The notes under the pieces: generated by a model
Told to the model about the DNA's origin: nothing
Seen by the model: only the letters and a program-made list of their open reading frames with translations
Database searches by the model: none
Part shown: positions 5,858 through 14,645 of the stretch, piece by piece
Layout: the number at the start of each line of letters is the position of its first letter
How positions within the stretch are numbered: the stretch's first letter is position 1
Translations under genes and position numbers: made by a program
DNA from: CAZWRV01 sp964636325
GTDB taxonomy: Bacteria; Verrucomicrobiota; Lentisphaeria; Victivallales; GWF2-50-93
Length of the DNA: 35,171 nt
Direction: 5' to 3'
Assembly (NCBI GenBank): GCA_964636325.1
Contig: CAZWRV010000065.1
Span: forward strand, 1 to 35,171

Positions 5858-8599
5858 ATGAAACTGATAGACATTCACTGGGGCTGGATCACGCCGGGGG
5901 TTGGCCAGGCCAACCGCAGGCGCCAGCTTGACCTGTACATGGACATCCTCGATGCCCGCATGGCTGAGGGTAAAAGCGGCGACCGCTTCTATTTCACCCA
6001 GCCCGGGTGGGTGCTGGACATCGAACAGTCCGAGGCGGTGCGGCGCATCACCGTCACCAGCCCGGAAAAAGGCAAGGCCGACGGTCCGATGCGCCCCGAG
6101 CAGCTCGAACGCTTCAAAAAGGCCGTCAGTCGCGGCCAGCTCGTTTACGTGGCCTATCCCTATTCGGGCGCCGTAGTTGAAGGCATGGTCGGGGAGGCCG
6201 TACTTAAAGCGTTGCGATTATCCAAGGAAATTGCGGAACGGCATTTCGGTGTAAAGGTGACGGGATTCTTCGTTCATGACGGCCCGTTCCAACTCGACTG
6301 GAATACCCCGATGATTCCACAAATTGCCGTTTTAGCGGGTCTGACCCACATCTTCGGCAAAACTCTGGCCGTCATCGAAAGTCCGGACGGTACGCGCCTA
6401 CCGATGCTGGGCCAGCCGTCAATCGGCACCGATCTTCTCTATACCGGCACCGAAGCCCCGCATCTGCCTGTGCACATGGGCGAGTTGCGCGGGCGGTTCG
6501 GAGAACTGACCTGCGCCACATCGGCCGAGGTCGAGGCGCTCCTGACCGCCCCGGCTCTGCCCGTGGTTTCTGCCGAAGCTATCCGCACCAAAGGGTGGTA
6601 CGGCGGTGCACCTCTTGTCATGCAGCAACAGGCGGCTATGCGACGGACCGACCTGGCACTGGCCGTGCTCGGCTTCAATCACGCCCTGCGCGGCGAGACC
6701 GCCGATCTGGCCGACCTGTGGAAACGCAGCCTGGTCCTGCAGGACTGCCACCTGCAATGGTTGCTGGCCGATGTCGCCGCCCATTACCTGCCGCTGGCAC
6801 GCGAACTCGAGACGGAGTTGATAGGGCGTCTGACCCAACTTGCGAACATCGACCAGCAACCCGACCCACGCGCCACCCTGGCTCCTGACACCCGAAACCT
6901 GACACCTGCTTTCGCGTTCAATCCCCTCCCACACCGCCGCTCCGGCGTGTTGCGTTCCGGAGACCGCTTCGTTGCCTGCGTGGATATGCAGCCAGCCTCA
7001 ACTGCGCCACTGCGATCCGATGCTGAAACCTCGGTTCATGCCACGACAACTGCGATTGAGAACAACCGCATCCGCGTCGAACTGGGAAGCACGGGAGAAA
7101 TCCTGTCCGTCCATGATCGTTCGGGTAAATGCCTCTACCATGGACGAGCCAACCGATTGCGTCACTGGGTCAATCGCCCGGCCCAAGGCGAATTTCTGCT
7201 ACGGGCAATGAACGTATGGGAGGAACCGTTCAGCGGCAATATCCGGCTTGAAACCGAGGTTGACATTCCCGCCGACGGCATTTACCCCCTCTTTCTTGAC
7301 GTAGTCCGCGGCCTGGCCGTCGCCGTCACCGCCAACGACGATGACTGGATCAGGGTGACCAACGGCCACTGGGGCGGCGGCCTGCCCTCCGGCAATCAGG
7401 AGCACGGCTACTCCCAGACCTGCGATCTCAAATTGCGCCAGGGCCGGAACCGGATCGTCCTGCACTCCGTCGCCGACGAAGGATTCAAACTGCGCGCCGC
7501 CGTGCTGCGCATCAACGGAAAATTCAGCGAACTGCAATACTGGCACGGCAGCAAAGTCCTTGAGTGGGCTCCGGACCCGTTCCAGGTCGAACACATCGAA
7601 GTCCGCGGGCTCGGCGCAAGGGCCGAAATCGAATTCCGCGGCCGCTTCAGCACCTGCACTGCCGTTTTGACGCTTTCCCTGGATCACGACAGCGAACGGG
7701 TGGATTCCGTTCTGACCCGTCATTACGATGAGCCGATTTACGAAGGGCTTCAGACGCTCCCCCTGCATCCGGAAATCGGATCATATCTCGGCAGTTACTG
7801 CGAACGGCCATACGTCCCCGCATTCACCGTCGAACATGATACCTGGCGCGGAACGACCACCTATTCGAGCGACAAACCGTTCGGATTCGCCCGGGCCGAG
7901 GATTCCGACCGCGCCTGGATGACCGGACGCTTCCGGGAAATCTTTGAAGGAATGGCTCCGTTCCTCGGCATTTTCACGGGAATCGCCGAATCACCGGAAG
8001 GCTCGCTGGCAATGCTGACCGACGGTCACGGCCACTTCTTCCGCCGCCGCCCGCGCCATCAAGGCATTGAAACGCTCGGCCTCAGCCTGGGCAGTTCAAT
8101 CATCCATCCGATGACACAGAACTACCGCATGCCCCCCGGTTCTTACTGGGAAAAGATCGGACGCAACTTCGGCGGTGTCGATTACGATGACTCGCATGAG
8201 AAATTCGGCTTCATCCGTCCCGCCGGAGACATTGTCTGTGCATGGAGCCTGCTGTACTCAGCTAGGCCTTTCATTGCAAGAGCCTTCTGCAATGAGCAAC
8301 TGCTTGAACGTATATTCCCGCCGATACCGGCGATCCGCGACCGGCGCAGCGGATTCCGGGTAATCGGCAGGAATATTGCCATGGTCGGAATGGAATCCCC
8401 CGGTGACAATATTTTAATCCGCCTGCTCAACTTCGCCGCGGCCGAGCGCCGCTTCAAGGTTATTCTCCCATGGAACCCAGTCGAAGTGCGTTCCGAAGGA
8501 GAGGTGAAAACGGATGATCTGGAGATCGGAAGAAAATCCTTTTCGGGACGCATGCCTCCGCATGCGGTCAGGGAGTTCAAAGTTCATATTCGGAATTGA
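5858..8599 (+). CDS. Glycoside hydrolase family 38-like enzyme (alpha-mannosidase superfamily), cytoplasmic
   Basis: A 913-residue protein without a signal peptide. The first 300 residues resemble a divergent GH38 barrel: an IHWGWITPG start, FKKAVSRGQLVYVAYPY, then FFVHDGPFQLDW at the place of the GH38 nucleophile region, and PQIAVLAGLTHIFGK. A helical middle follows (LWKRSLVLQDCHLQWL, like the family's HD-containing helix). NPLPHRRSGVLR near 355 and IENNRIRVELGSTGEILSVHD near 397 are typical of the GH38 C-terminal sandwich. Residues about 450-555 look like an inserted jelly-roll. The canonical N-terminal H-x-D motif is not seen in its standard form, so mannosidase specificity is uncertain. 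Lying between two exported lyase-like enzymes, it probably processes imported oligosaccharides. Confidence 0.65.
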   Translation: MKLIDIHWGWITPGVGQANRRRQLDLYMDILDARMAEGKSGDRFYFTQPGWVLDIEQSEAVRRITVTSPEKGKADGPMRPEQLERFKKAVSRGQLVYVAYPYSGAVVEGMVGEAVLKALRLSKEIAERHFGVKVTGFFVHDGPFQLDWNTPMIPQIAVLAGLTHIFGKTLAVIESPDGTRLPMLGQPSIGTDLLYTGTEAPHLPVHMGELRGRFGELTCATSAEVEALLTAPALPVVSAEAIRTKGWYGGAPLVMQQQAAMRRTDLALAVLGFNHALRGETADLADLWKRSLVLQDCHLQWLLADVAAHYLPLARELETELIGRLTQLANIDQQPDPRATLAPDTRNLTPAFAFNPLPHRRSGVLRSGDRFVACVDMQPASTAPLRSDAETSVHATTTAIENNRIRVELGSTGEILSVHDRSGKCLYHGRANRLRHWVNRPAQGEFLLRAMNVWEEPFSGNIRLETEVDIPADGIYPLFLDVVRGLAVAVTANDDDWIRVTNGHWGGGLPSGNQEHGYSQTCDLKLRQGRNRIVLHSVADEGFKLRAAVLRINGKFSELQYWHGSKVLEWAPDPFQVEHIEVRGLGARAEIEFRGRFSTCTAVLTLSLDHDSERVDSVLTRHYDEPIYEGLQTLPLHPEIGSYLGSYCERPYVPAFTVEHDTWRGTTTYSSDKPFGFARAEDSDRAWMTGRFREIFEGMAPFLGIFTGIAESPEGSLAMLTDGHGHFFRRRPRHQGIETLGLSLGSSIIHPMTQNYRMPPGSYWEKIGRNFGGVDYDDSHEKFGFIRPAGDIVCAWSLLYSARPFIARAFCNEQLLERIFPPIPAIRDRRSGFRVIGRNIAMVGMESPGDNILIRLLNFAAAERRFKVILPWNPVEVRSEGEVKTDDLEIGRKSFSGRMPPHAVREFKVHIRN
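6884..6908 (+). repeat. CTGACACC/CTGAAACC-type repeat inside the GH38-like gene
   Basis: CCTGACACCCGAAACCTGAC and its continuation are built of the same unit as 5832-5857. It reads in frame as PDTRNLTP, in the linker just before the GH38 C-terminal sandwich. It looks like a short interspersed repeat tolerated in a linker. Confidence 0.4.
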
Positions 8600-8650
8600 A
8601 ACACTATCCCCATCTGGAAATTCCGGGACAAGCTTATTGTCAGACATCTA

Positions 8651-8656
8651 TATAAT
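8651..8656 (+). promoter_or_regulatory. Possible -10 box before second pseudopilin
   Basis: A consensus TATAAT lies 20 bp before the pseudopilin ATG, in the 77-bp gap after the GH38-like gene. No -35 with normal spacing is visible, so this is only a possible internal promoter. Confidence 0.3.
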
Positions 8657-8676
8657 CATAGTAACGGGAGGCTCCC

Positions 8677-9387
8677 ATGAAAACAAAAAGTATGGGATCC
8701 AGTAAAGGATTGGCCTTCACTTTGATCGAATTGCTTGTGGTGATCGCGATCATCGCCATGCTCATCGCCATGCTTCTTCCGGCGCTGAGAAAGACCAAGG
8801 AACTGTCAAAAAGCATCGGCTGCATCAACAACTTGAAGAGCCTGGGAGCGAGCATCGCTCTATACGGCTGCGACTGGGACGGCTTTCTGATTCCGAATCC
8901 GGAGCAATACGCTTGGGAAAACAATGTCGCCCCTTATGTCGGAATGAACAACGGATATGTCCCCCCAAAAGTGAAGGCCGGGACAGTATTCACCTGCCCC
9001 TCGCGCCCGGAAGGGACATTCAATGGCAATTACCCTTCATTTGCCAGGAGCGGAGGGATGTCTTGGGGATACAACAGTTCAGGCTGGGTCTCCGAGGGTA
9101 CTTGGGGCACTTATCCGTACAGGATTAACAAGTTCAAATGCCCTTCCACCAAGGTCGGATTCATCGATTCGGGGATGAACGATGGAACCAACTACAGCAA
9201 CTTTTATCCGAACGAGCTGGACAGCGCTGGCGGCGGCACCAGCATGCGGCATAACCTGCATACGAATATTGTTTTTCTCGACGGCCACGCCTGTACCTAC
9301 GGCTATCCTCCTCTTCCCCGTGTCCAAAATAGCACAGAGGCCAACAAGTGGCTTTCGCACGGAAGTCCGTCGCCGGAAGGGCTTTAG
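8677..9387 (+). CDS. Pseudopilin-like protein, complete
   Basis: A 236-residue protein with SKGLAFTLIELLVVIAII near residues 8-25 and a short basic leader. The helix continues through LIAMLLPALRKTKELSKSIGCINN. A TCPSRPEG block and a C-terminal NIVFLDGHACTYG (the H...DGH-type signature) show it is full length. The residue before the cleavage-site Phe is Ala, not Gly. GGGAGG 7 bp upstream supports the start. The next gene starts 77 bp later after a strong hairpin, so the two form a pair. It is likely exported and membrane-anchored, perhaps as a helper or attachment partner for the adjacent lipoprotein enzyme (inference). Confidence 0.85.
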   Translation: MKTKSMGSSKGLAFTLIELLVVIAIIAMLIAMLLPALRKTKELSKSIGCINNLKSLGASIALYGCDWDGFLIPNPEQYAWENNVAPYVGMNNGYVPPKVKAGTVFTCPSRPEGTFNGNYPSFARSGGMSWGYNSSGWVSEGTWGTYPYRINKFKCPSTKVGFIDSGMNDGTNYSNFYPNELDSAGGGTSMRHNLHTNIVFLDGHACTYGYPPLPRVQNSTEANKWLSHGSPSPEGL

Positions 9388-9400
9388 ATCAAAATTTTAT

Positions 9401-9434
9401 CAACCTAATGGCCGCAACTGCGGCCATTAGGTTG
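9401..9434. other. Perfect 16-bp-arm hairpin between pseudopilin and lipoprotein enzyme
   Basis: Two 16-base arms (CAACCTAATGGCCGCA and its exact complement) are separated by only 2 bases, 13 bp after the pseudopilin stop and 30 bp before the next ATG. No T-run follows, so a simple intrinsic terminator is not certain. It could be a partial terminator or an mRNA stabiliser that lowers enzyme output relative to the pseudopilin. Confidence 0.65.
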
Positions 9435-9464
9435 AACAAGATTATCACCAAAGGAGTAAAATAT

Positions 9465-12329
9465 ATGAAAAAGTTTTTTTTGTTCATAACGCTCGCATGC
9501 ATCTTCATAACAGGATGCCTCAGCTCCGAGGAGCCTGGCCGCTCAAACTCTCCTTCACCGGAGTCTTTCCTTTCAGCAGGGCATCCGCATCTGCTTTTCG
9601 ACCGGACGGACATCCCGGCGTTGAAGGAGAAGATCAAGAACGGTGTTCCGGCGGCGGCCTTCGCCCGACTGAAAGATACCTGCGACCAACTGCCACCCAC
9701 CGGCCCGATCGAAGAAGGCAAGTATATAGATCCACTGGTCGCACTGGGGATCGTCTATCAGATATCCGGCGAGCCGAAGTACGGCGAGCGTCTGGCCGCC
9801 GAGGTCGAGCGGCGGCGAGTGGAGAATATTCCCTTAGCCGACGGCACGGTCAGCCACGAAAAGAGCCCGAATATTCCGTTCGACTGGGCACTGGTCTATG
9901 ACCTGGGCTACGACAGATTCACTCCCGAATCGCGGAAATGGTTGCACGACTGGCTGGTTGAAACGGCACGCGCCATGCACGAAGCCCGCTACGCTAAACC
10001 ATGCTGGCCGGCGATCATGGGTTGTAACTGGGATCCACCAATGATCCTGCAGGCCGCCCGCTGGGGTCTGGCGGTCTACGGCGAAGACGGATACGATCCG
10101 GCCTGGGCCGAGCTGGCCGCCCGTGACTTCCGCGAACTACTCTCGACCTGGATCGGCCGGGACGGCGAATGCGGCGAGCACGGCGCCTATTTCGGCTATG
10201 CATTCCACATGGATCCCGGCCTGAAAACCTGGGCGCTGCACCGCAAAGCAGATATCCTCAGGGACACAAACCTGGCAAAGACCCCCGAATGGATTGCCTA
10301 CGACACCGTGCCGCCGGTCGCCAGCTGGTTCCCGCTTGACGACTGCAATCTACAGCCGTACAACAACTATGCGCTCTATCTCACCCAGGCCATGTTGCCG
10401 GACAGCCGCCTGATGGATTGGCACGTTTCCCGACATGGCGAAGTCATCGGCACCTACATGCAGGACGTGCTGGCCGCCCTGCTCCTGCGCCGAGAGCCGG
10501 TCAGCCCATTGCCGCCCGAGCTGCCCCGCGCCCGGCTCTTCCGCGATCATAATCTTGTCCATTTCCGCAGCGACTGGGGTCCGGACGCCTTTGCCGCCAG
10601 CTTTGCGGTGCGCTGGTATGGAGGACATTGCCATGGCGACATGGGAGCATTCACCCTCTGGTCGCATGGCAAGTTCTGGGCCATCGACAGCGGCTACGGC
10701 CAGCGCTGGGCCGATGCCCACAACGTGGTGCTGGTGGACGGAGAAGGCCCGAATATGGAAGGCGGATCCGGCCAGGTTGCGGTCGGCGGTGAACTGCTCC
10801 AGTATTTCGACTCGCCGTTGGCTACGGTCACCGCCTGTGACTCCACCGATTCCTGGCGCTACACCTTCGCCGGACACGGTGTTGCCGGTGGTCGTTCGCC
10901 CTATTCCGGAGGACTCGCGCAGGCTCGCCGCACCTTTGCTGTGCTCTGGGGCGATGATACGGCCAGAATCCCGCCCTACGCGTTAGTTCACGACCACCTC
11001 CTCAAGGATGATGCCGACCATACCTATGACTGGTTGCTCCAGACCTGGAACGGCCATGCGATCGAAATCAGGGAGCGTGGAGCGGAAATCCACTGCCCGT
11101 TTGATGACCGCTGGCTTGAAGGGCCGCGCGGCCTGACTGAACCGACCGAAATTGCCGCCAACTCGCTTGAGCAGGATGTCGAGATCAAGGAAGCTGGCGA
11201 CTACAGCCTATATCTCTTCGGTCGCGGCGATGACCAGTGGAATGGTGCCACTATCAATGCACAGATAAACGGCAAGATGGTCGGCTATGTCGCGGTAAGC
11301 GGCCCGACCTGGGGCTGGAACGCAATCACCCGTAAACCCGTCGCCCTGCAACCCGGCAAGCATACCGTCCGCCTTCAACAGAACGCCTCCAGAAATAGTC
11401 CACGCCTTAGGTGGCTCATGCTTTCCCGGAAGCCGGATCTGGATTTGCCGACATTGGTCAAGCCGATCAACGATGCTGACAGCGTCACGGTCGCGTTCGG
11501 CGGCACAACCCGCATCCAGGGCGACGGGTGGAAGTGGGTGGACGGCTCGAAGGATCCGGCCAAACTGCAGGTCGAATTTCTGCTGCCGGAGAAAATCACC
11601 CTGCGTCAGGATCTCTACGACCGCACGGCCCGTTGGCGGGAGGTACATCCACGCCTGCATGCCGAGACCACCACCAAAGCGGGTCGCTTCCTGGCGATGC
11701 TCTATCCCCGGGAACCTGGAGCCGCGCCACTTAACGTGCAGGTGTTCCCGACGCGCTACGCCTTCCGGCACCAGATCGTCTGGCCGGGAGCAGTGGACTA
11801 CGTCGCCGAAGCAACCCTGACGACAGGCGGACACGGCACTGACGGCACGTTCGCAGTGGTACGGGTGCCGATACGCGAAGGTTCCCCGCCGGGCAACGCC
11901 CACTTGAACAATCTGAGCGAATTGCCCGACGATACCCAGTACCTGCTGGTCAACGGCACCAAGTTGCAATTCAAGCGCGACCTGGTCAAACTCACCGACG
12001 ATCTGCTGGGCGAACTGAACTGGCAAACCAGCAACTGCGGCCTCCGCGCCACCGTCGCCCGCCAGGGCAAGCGTCTGGAAATCCAAGTGCAAATAGACCC
12101 CCTGGCCAACTATCCGCTTGAACGCCGGGTCAGGCTCGAATGCTTCGGCCCGGGAGTGGAAACCGTCACTTTCAACGGCGAACCGGCCACCTTCGACCGC
12201 GATGGCAAGCTGATCTGCGTCCGCGGCAAGGGTCGCCTGCACGAATCGACCATGGAGCGCATCCGTCAACACACCCGTGAATCCTACGAACAATTCCTCC
12301 TGAATTCGAACAAAAATCTGATTCCGTGA
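9465..12329 (+). CDS. Heparinase II/III-like lipoprotein, probable polysaccharide lyase
   Basis: A 954-residue protein starting at 9465, chosen because AAGGAG lies 8 bp upstream and the N-terminus is a lipoprotein signal (MKKFFLFITLACIFITGC, lipobox ITGC). From residue 41, HLLFDRTDIPALKEKI opens an alginate-lyase-like toroid (PFDWALVYDLGYDR, CNWDPPMILQAA). Near 385, YGGHCHGDMGAFTLWSHGKFWAIDSGYG and DAHNVVLVDG are the heparinase II/III sandwich hallmarks, better preserved than in the 2354-5827 protein. Residues about 567-655 look like an inserted binding module (EAGDYSLYLFGRG, LQPGKHTVRLQQ). It is probably tethered to a membrane lipid layer and cleaves a uronate-containing polymer; substrate unknown. 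It shares architecture with the first lyase, without the propeller. Confidence 0.82.
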   Translation: MKKFFLFITLACIFITGCLSSEEPGRSNSPSPESFLSAGHPHLLFDRTDIPALKEKIKNGVPAAAFARLKDTCDQLPPTGPIEEGKYIDPLVALGIVYQISGEPKYGERLAAEVERRRVENIPLADGTVSHEKSPNIPFDWALVYDLGYDRFTPESRKWLHDWLVETARAMHEARYAKPCWPAIMGCNWDPPMILQAARWGLAVYGEDGYDPAWAELAARDFRELLSTWIGRDGECGEHGAYFGYAFHMDPGLKTWALHRKADILRDTNLAKTPEWIAYDTVPPVASWFPLDDCNLQPYNNYALYLTQAMLPDSRLMDWHVSRHGEVIGTYMQDVLAALLLRREPVSPLPPELPRARLFRDHNLVHFRSDWGPDAFAASFAVRWYGGHCHGDMGAFTLWSHGKFWAIDSGYGQRWADAHNVVLVDGEGPNMEGGSGQVAVGGELLQYFDSPLATVTACDSTDSWRYTFAGHGVAGGRSPYSGGLAQARRTFAVLWGDDTARIPPYALVHDHLLKDDADHTYDWLLQTWNGHAIEIRERGAEIHCPFDDRWLEGPRGLTEPTEIAANSLEQDVEIKEAGDYSLYLFGRGDDQWNGATINAQINGKMVGYVAVSGPTWGWNAITRKPVALQPGKHTVRLQQNASRNSPRLRWLMLSRKPDLDLPTLVKPINDADSVTVAFGGTTRIQGDGWKWVDGSKDPAKLQVEFLLPEKITLRQDLYDRTARWREVHPRLHAETTTKAGRFLAMLYPREPGAAPLNVQVFPTRYAFRHQIVWPGAVDYVAEATLTTGGHGTDGTFAVVRVPIREGSPPGNAHLNNLSELPDDTQYLLVNGTKLQFKRDLVKLTDDLLGELNWQTSNCGLRATVARQGKRLEIQVQIDPLANYPLERRVRLECFGPGVETVTFNGEPATFDRDGKLICVRGKGRLHESTMERIRQHTRESYEQFLLNSNKNLIP

Positions 12330-12420
12330 AGGAAATAACGAACTGCAACTTGAAAGACGATAAGCATATCTTCCAATTCACCGGTTTCTGGCAGGAGTTT
12401 TACTTCAAAAAGAGATTCTG

Positions 12421-12449
12421 CCCGTGAAAAAACACAATTTTTCATCGGG
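12421..12449. terminator. Hairpin downstream of enzyme cluster, weak terminator candidate
   Basis: CCCG-TGAAAAA pairs with TTTTTCA-T-CGGG around a short loop, about 90 bp after the lipoprotein enzyme stop. The A/T-rich lower stem could serve as a terminator. The rest of 12330-12511 shows no gene. Confidence 0.35.
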
Positions 12450-12511
12450 CTATTATCACGGATCCACCGCGATGAAGTGGGATAATTTGCTTGCGCGCTG
12501 TATGTTATTGC

Positions 12512-13466
12512 ATGCAGAATCAGGGGCACACTCTTAAAATCGACGATTCCGCCGGAAGCCCGAAAGGCGGCGGGAGGAATGCCGCAGCCGCGGGCTCCAG
12601 GTTCGGCGACTATGAGCTGCTGCACGAGATCGCGCGCGGCGGCATGGGCGTCGTCTACAAGGCGCGGCAGATCAGCCTGGACCGGATTGTCGCACTGAAG
12701 ATGATCCTTTCGGGCGCGTTCGCCGATGAAACCGCAGTGCGGCGCTTCGAGACCGAGGCCAAGGAGCATAAACAAATCCATCCCCAAGGATCTGGAGGCG
12801 ATATGCCTAAAATGCCTCGAAAAGAAGCCGGAAAGAAGATATGCCTCCGCCAAGGACTTGGCGGACGATCTGCGGAACTTCATCGACGGCGAGAACATTT
12901 CCGCCCGGCCTCTCGGCGTCTTCGGCCGAATGAGCCGCTGGGCGCGGCGCCGCCCGTTCTTAGCGGTGACCTTGGTCGCACTGCTCGTATTCTACCTGAA
13001 CCACCTGACCTTCATGGCGCTGGGCGTTCCCGGCGAGGGCGGAACCTTCCACAAGCTGATAACCTTGCTCGTATTGATCTGGGCCGCCGGCGCGGTCCTG
13101 TTCCAGCGCCTCTCGACCTGGTCGAAGGGCGGCGAGCCGTCGATTTATTCCTGGGCGGTCTTCGACGTGGCAATGCTCACGCTCATCCTGTTGATCGGCG
13201 ACGGCCCCCGGAGCATCCTGACGATAGCCTACCCCATACTTATCGCCAGCACGGCCCTGCGCTTCCGCATAATGCTCGTATGGACAGTCGCCGGACTCTC
13301 AGGGCTCAGCTACGCCCTGCTCGTATTGGACGCGCATTTCCGCCGCCCCTCCCACATGCCGGACCTCAAGCACTGGGTCATATTCATCATCTCGCTCTTC
13401 GTCTTCGCCCTCATACAGCAGGCGATGCTACGCCGCTCAAAGGCCGGAAAGACAACAAACCAGTAA
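12512..13466 (+). pseudogene. Membrane Ser/Thr protein kinase, catalytic core deleted and frameshifted
   Basis: The first frame (ATG at 12512) gives a kinase N-lobe: YELLHEIARGGMGVVYKARQ (glycine loop), IVALKMIL (the ATP-binding Lys) and RRFETEAK (helix C Glu). Near 12765-12772 the sequence jumps to the end of a kinase domain in another frame: INKSIPKDLEAICLKCLEKK, then RRYASAKDLADDLRNFIDGE. About 190 residues that should carry HRD, DFG and APE motifs are missing. After the kinase end come six hydrophobic segments (for example PFLAVTLVALLVFYL, LITLLVLIWAAGAVLF, HWVIFIISLFVFALI), so the original was a membrane-anchored kinase of the type common in PVC bacteria. With an out-of-frame internal deletion it cannot make an active kinase. 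Confidence 0.85.
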
Positions 13467-13571
13467 TAGTTCTTCCAGATTCAGATTTCCTGACCCACCC
13501 GCTATGAAGAGTTAAAAGCGGCTGAGAAACGCCCATGTTGCTTTTCAAGGCGGGGCGCCGGAAATCTGAAC

Positions 13572-13615
13572 TGAAATACCTTCCGGGGGTCGGTATTTCA
13601 CCACATATCTTTTTT
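13572..13615 (+). terminator. Hairpin plus T-run after kinase pseudogene
   Basis: TGAAATACC and GGTATTTCA form a perfect 9-bp stem with an 11-base loop, followed within 10 bp by a run of six T. This is a possible terminator for the forward strand. The rest of 13467-13718 shows nothing codable. Confidence 0.4.
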
Positions 13616-13718
13616 CAACGGATCAGGATTGTAAGATTTATATGTTCGGATTCTTGCAAAAAGATTTACCGGAATATTTTTATAGATGAAAGGGAAGTAA
13701 TAAATGGGGCTAAAAAGA

Positions 13719-13796
13719 TGGTCGGGATGGAGAGATTCGAACTCTCGACCTTTAGACCCCCAGTCTAACGCGCTAACCAGACTGCGCTACATCCCG
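13719..13796 (-). tRNA. tRNA-Pro(GGG)
   Basis: Read on the reverse strand the sequence folds into a full cloverleaf. The acceptor stem is CGGGATG/CATCCCG and the D arm is AGCGCAGTCTGGTTAGCGC. The anticodon stem TTAGA/TCTAA carries the loop CTGGGGG (anticodon GGG), and the T arm contains GTTCGAATC. Discriminator A (13722) is followed by an encoded CCA (13721-13719). A TATAGG about 10 bp upstream (on the reverse strand) may be its -10 box. Confidence 0.96.
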
Positions 13797-13935
13797 CCAG
13801 GCCTATAAAATGCACTTCTGCGAGTGCTTTTCAAGCCTGCGAGATTTTTTTCGCAAAAAGCTGTTGATTTTTTCCCGCGGAATGTCAAATTAGCTGAAAT
13901 GGGAATTCAAAACATCATTGAAAGGGAATAGTAAA

Positions 13936-14493
13936 ATGAAGAAAGCCGTTGCCTTGTTCGCACTGGCGATCATGCTCTCCGCAGGCAGCTCCTCCAATGC
14001 CGCAGTCACCGACACGCTTCTTATGTATATCCCCAACAGGGCCGTCGACTTTGTGGACTGCTTCTCCGCGACCGTCGGCTTCGGTCCCGCCATAGAAGGG
14101 CGCGCATGGGTGACCAGATGGCTCTCCTTCGGCGGCGGCATCGGCGCCACCGCGAAGGTCGTGAAGCAGATCAACAGGCAGTACGGGACATGCCTCGACT
14201 CGGGCTGGAACGCCCACTTCATGGTGATCTCCGCCGAAGCATACGAGATAGAGAAATGCTCCCGCGGCGTCAAGAAATACTACCAGTATTCGACCGGCGT
14301 CCCGCTCCCCGGCGAGAAGATCTACGACATCCACAACGGAGAGAGGGACTTCTGGTCCATCGGTGCGGAAGGCGCGGTTCTCGGCCAGTTCAGCTTCGAG
14401 ATTCACCCCATCGAGATGGCCGACTTCATCACCGGCATCTTCTTCATCGACCTCAAGGGCGACGACATCAAGGGCAGCGACCTTAGGAACTGA
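13936..14493 (+). CDS. Exported protein of unknown function
   Basis: A 185-residue protein with a classic signal peptide (MKKAVALFALAIMLSAGSSSNAA, cleavage after an Ala near 22). The mature part starts with LLMYIPNRAVDFVDCFSATVGFGPAIEGRAWVT and is glycine- and aromatic-rich. It ends with a conserved-looking stretch (RDFWSIGAEGA, FSFEIHPIEMADFITGIFFIDLKGDD). This could be a periplasmic or outer-membrane-associated protein, but I do not recognise the family. Start: ATG at 13936 with AAAGGGAA upstream; a TTG six codons earlier is less likely. A strong terminator follows, so it is transcribed alone, downstream of a divergent tRNA. Confidence 0.8.
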   Translation: MKKAVALFALAIMLSAGSSSNAAVTDTLLMYIPNRAVDFVDCFSATVGFGPAIEGRAWVTRWLSFGGGIGATAKVVKQINRQYGTCLDSGWNAHFMVISAEAYEIEKCSRGVKKYYQYSTGVPLPGEKIYDIHNGERDFWSIGAEGAVLGQFSFEIHPIEMADFITGIFFIDLKGDDIKGSDLRN

Positions 14494-14523
14494 GGGCGGC
14501 GGGATAAATCAGCGATTCCGAAA

Positions 14524-14551
14524 GGCGTCCGGGAACGGGCGCCTTTTTTTT
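14524..14551 (+). terminator. Rho-independent terminator
   Basis: GGCGTCCG-GGAA-CGGGCGCC makes a GC-rich hairpin followed directly by eight T, 30 bp after the exported-protein stop. Confidence 0.85.
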
Positions 14552-14645
14552 CGGAGACGCGTATCCTCAGTTGAACGGCTCCGGACAAAGCGATGCAATA
14601 TCAAGATCCTGATTCACCGTTTCGGGCTTTGCACAGGAAAAGATT

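Noticed and set aside
9348..9464. Upstream-extended start for the lipoprotein enzyme
   Set aside because: It would bury the lipoprotein signal and read through the perfect hairpin at 9401-9434; AAGGAG fits 9465.
13535..13768. Forward ORF ending MVGMERFELSTFRPPV
   Set aside because: This C-terminus is a translation of the antisense strand of the tRNA-Pro; it is a well-known artefact, and no SD or coding bias supports it.
14552..14645. yybP-ykoY manganese riboswitch before the TerC-type gene
   Set aside because: TerC genes are often preceded by it, but I cannot find the conserved loop sequences in this 90-bp leader.
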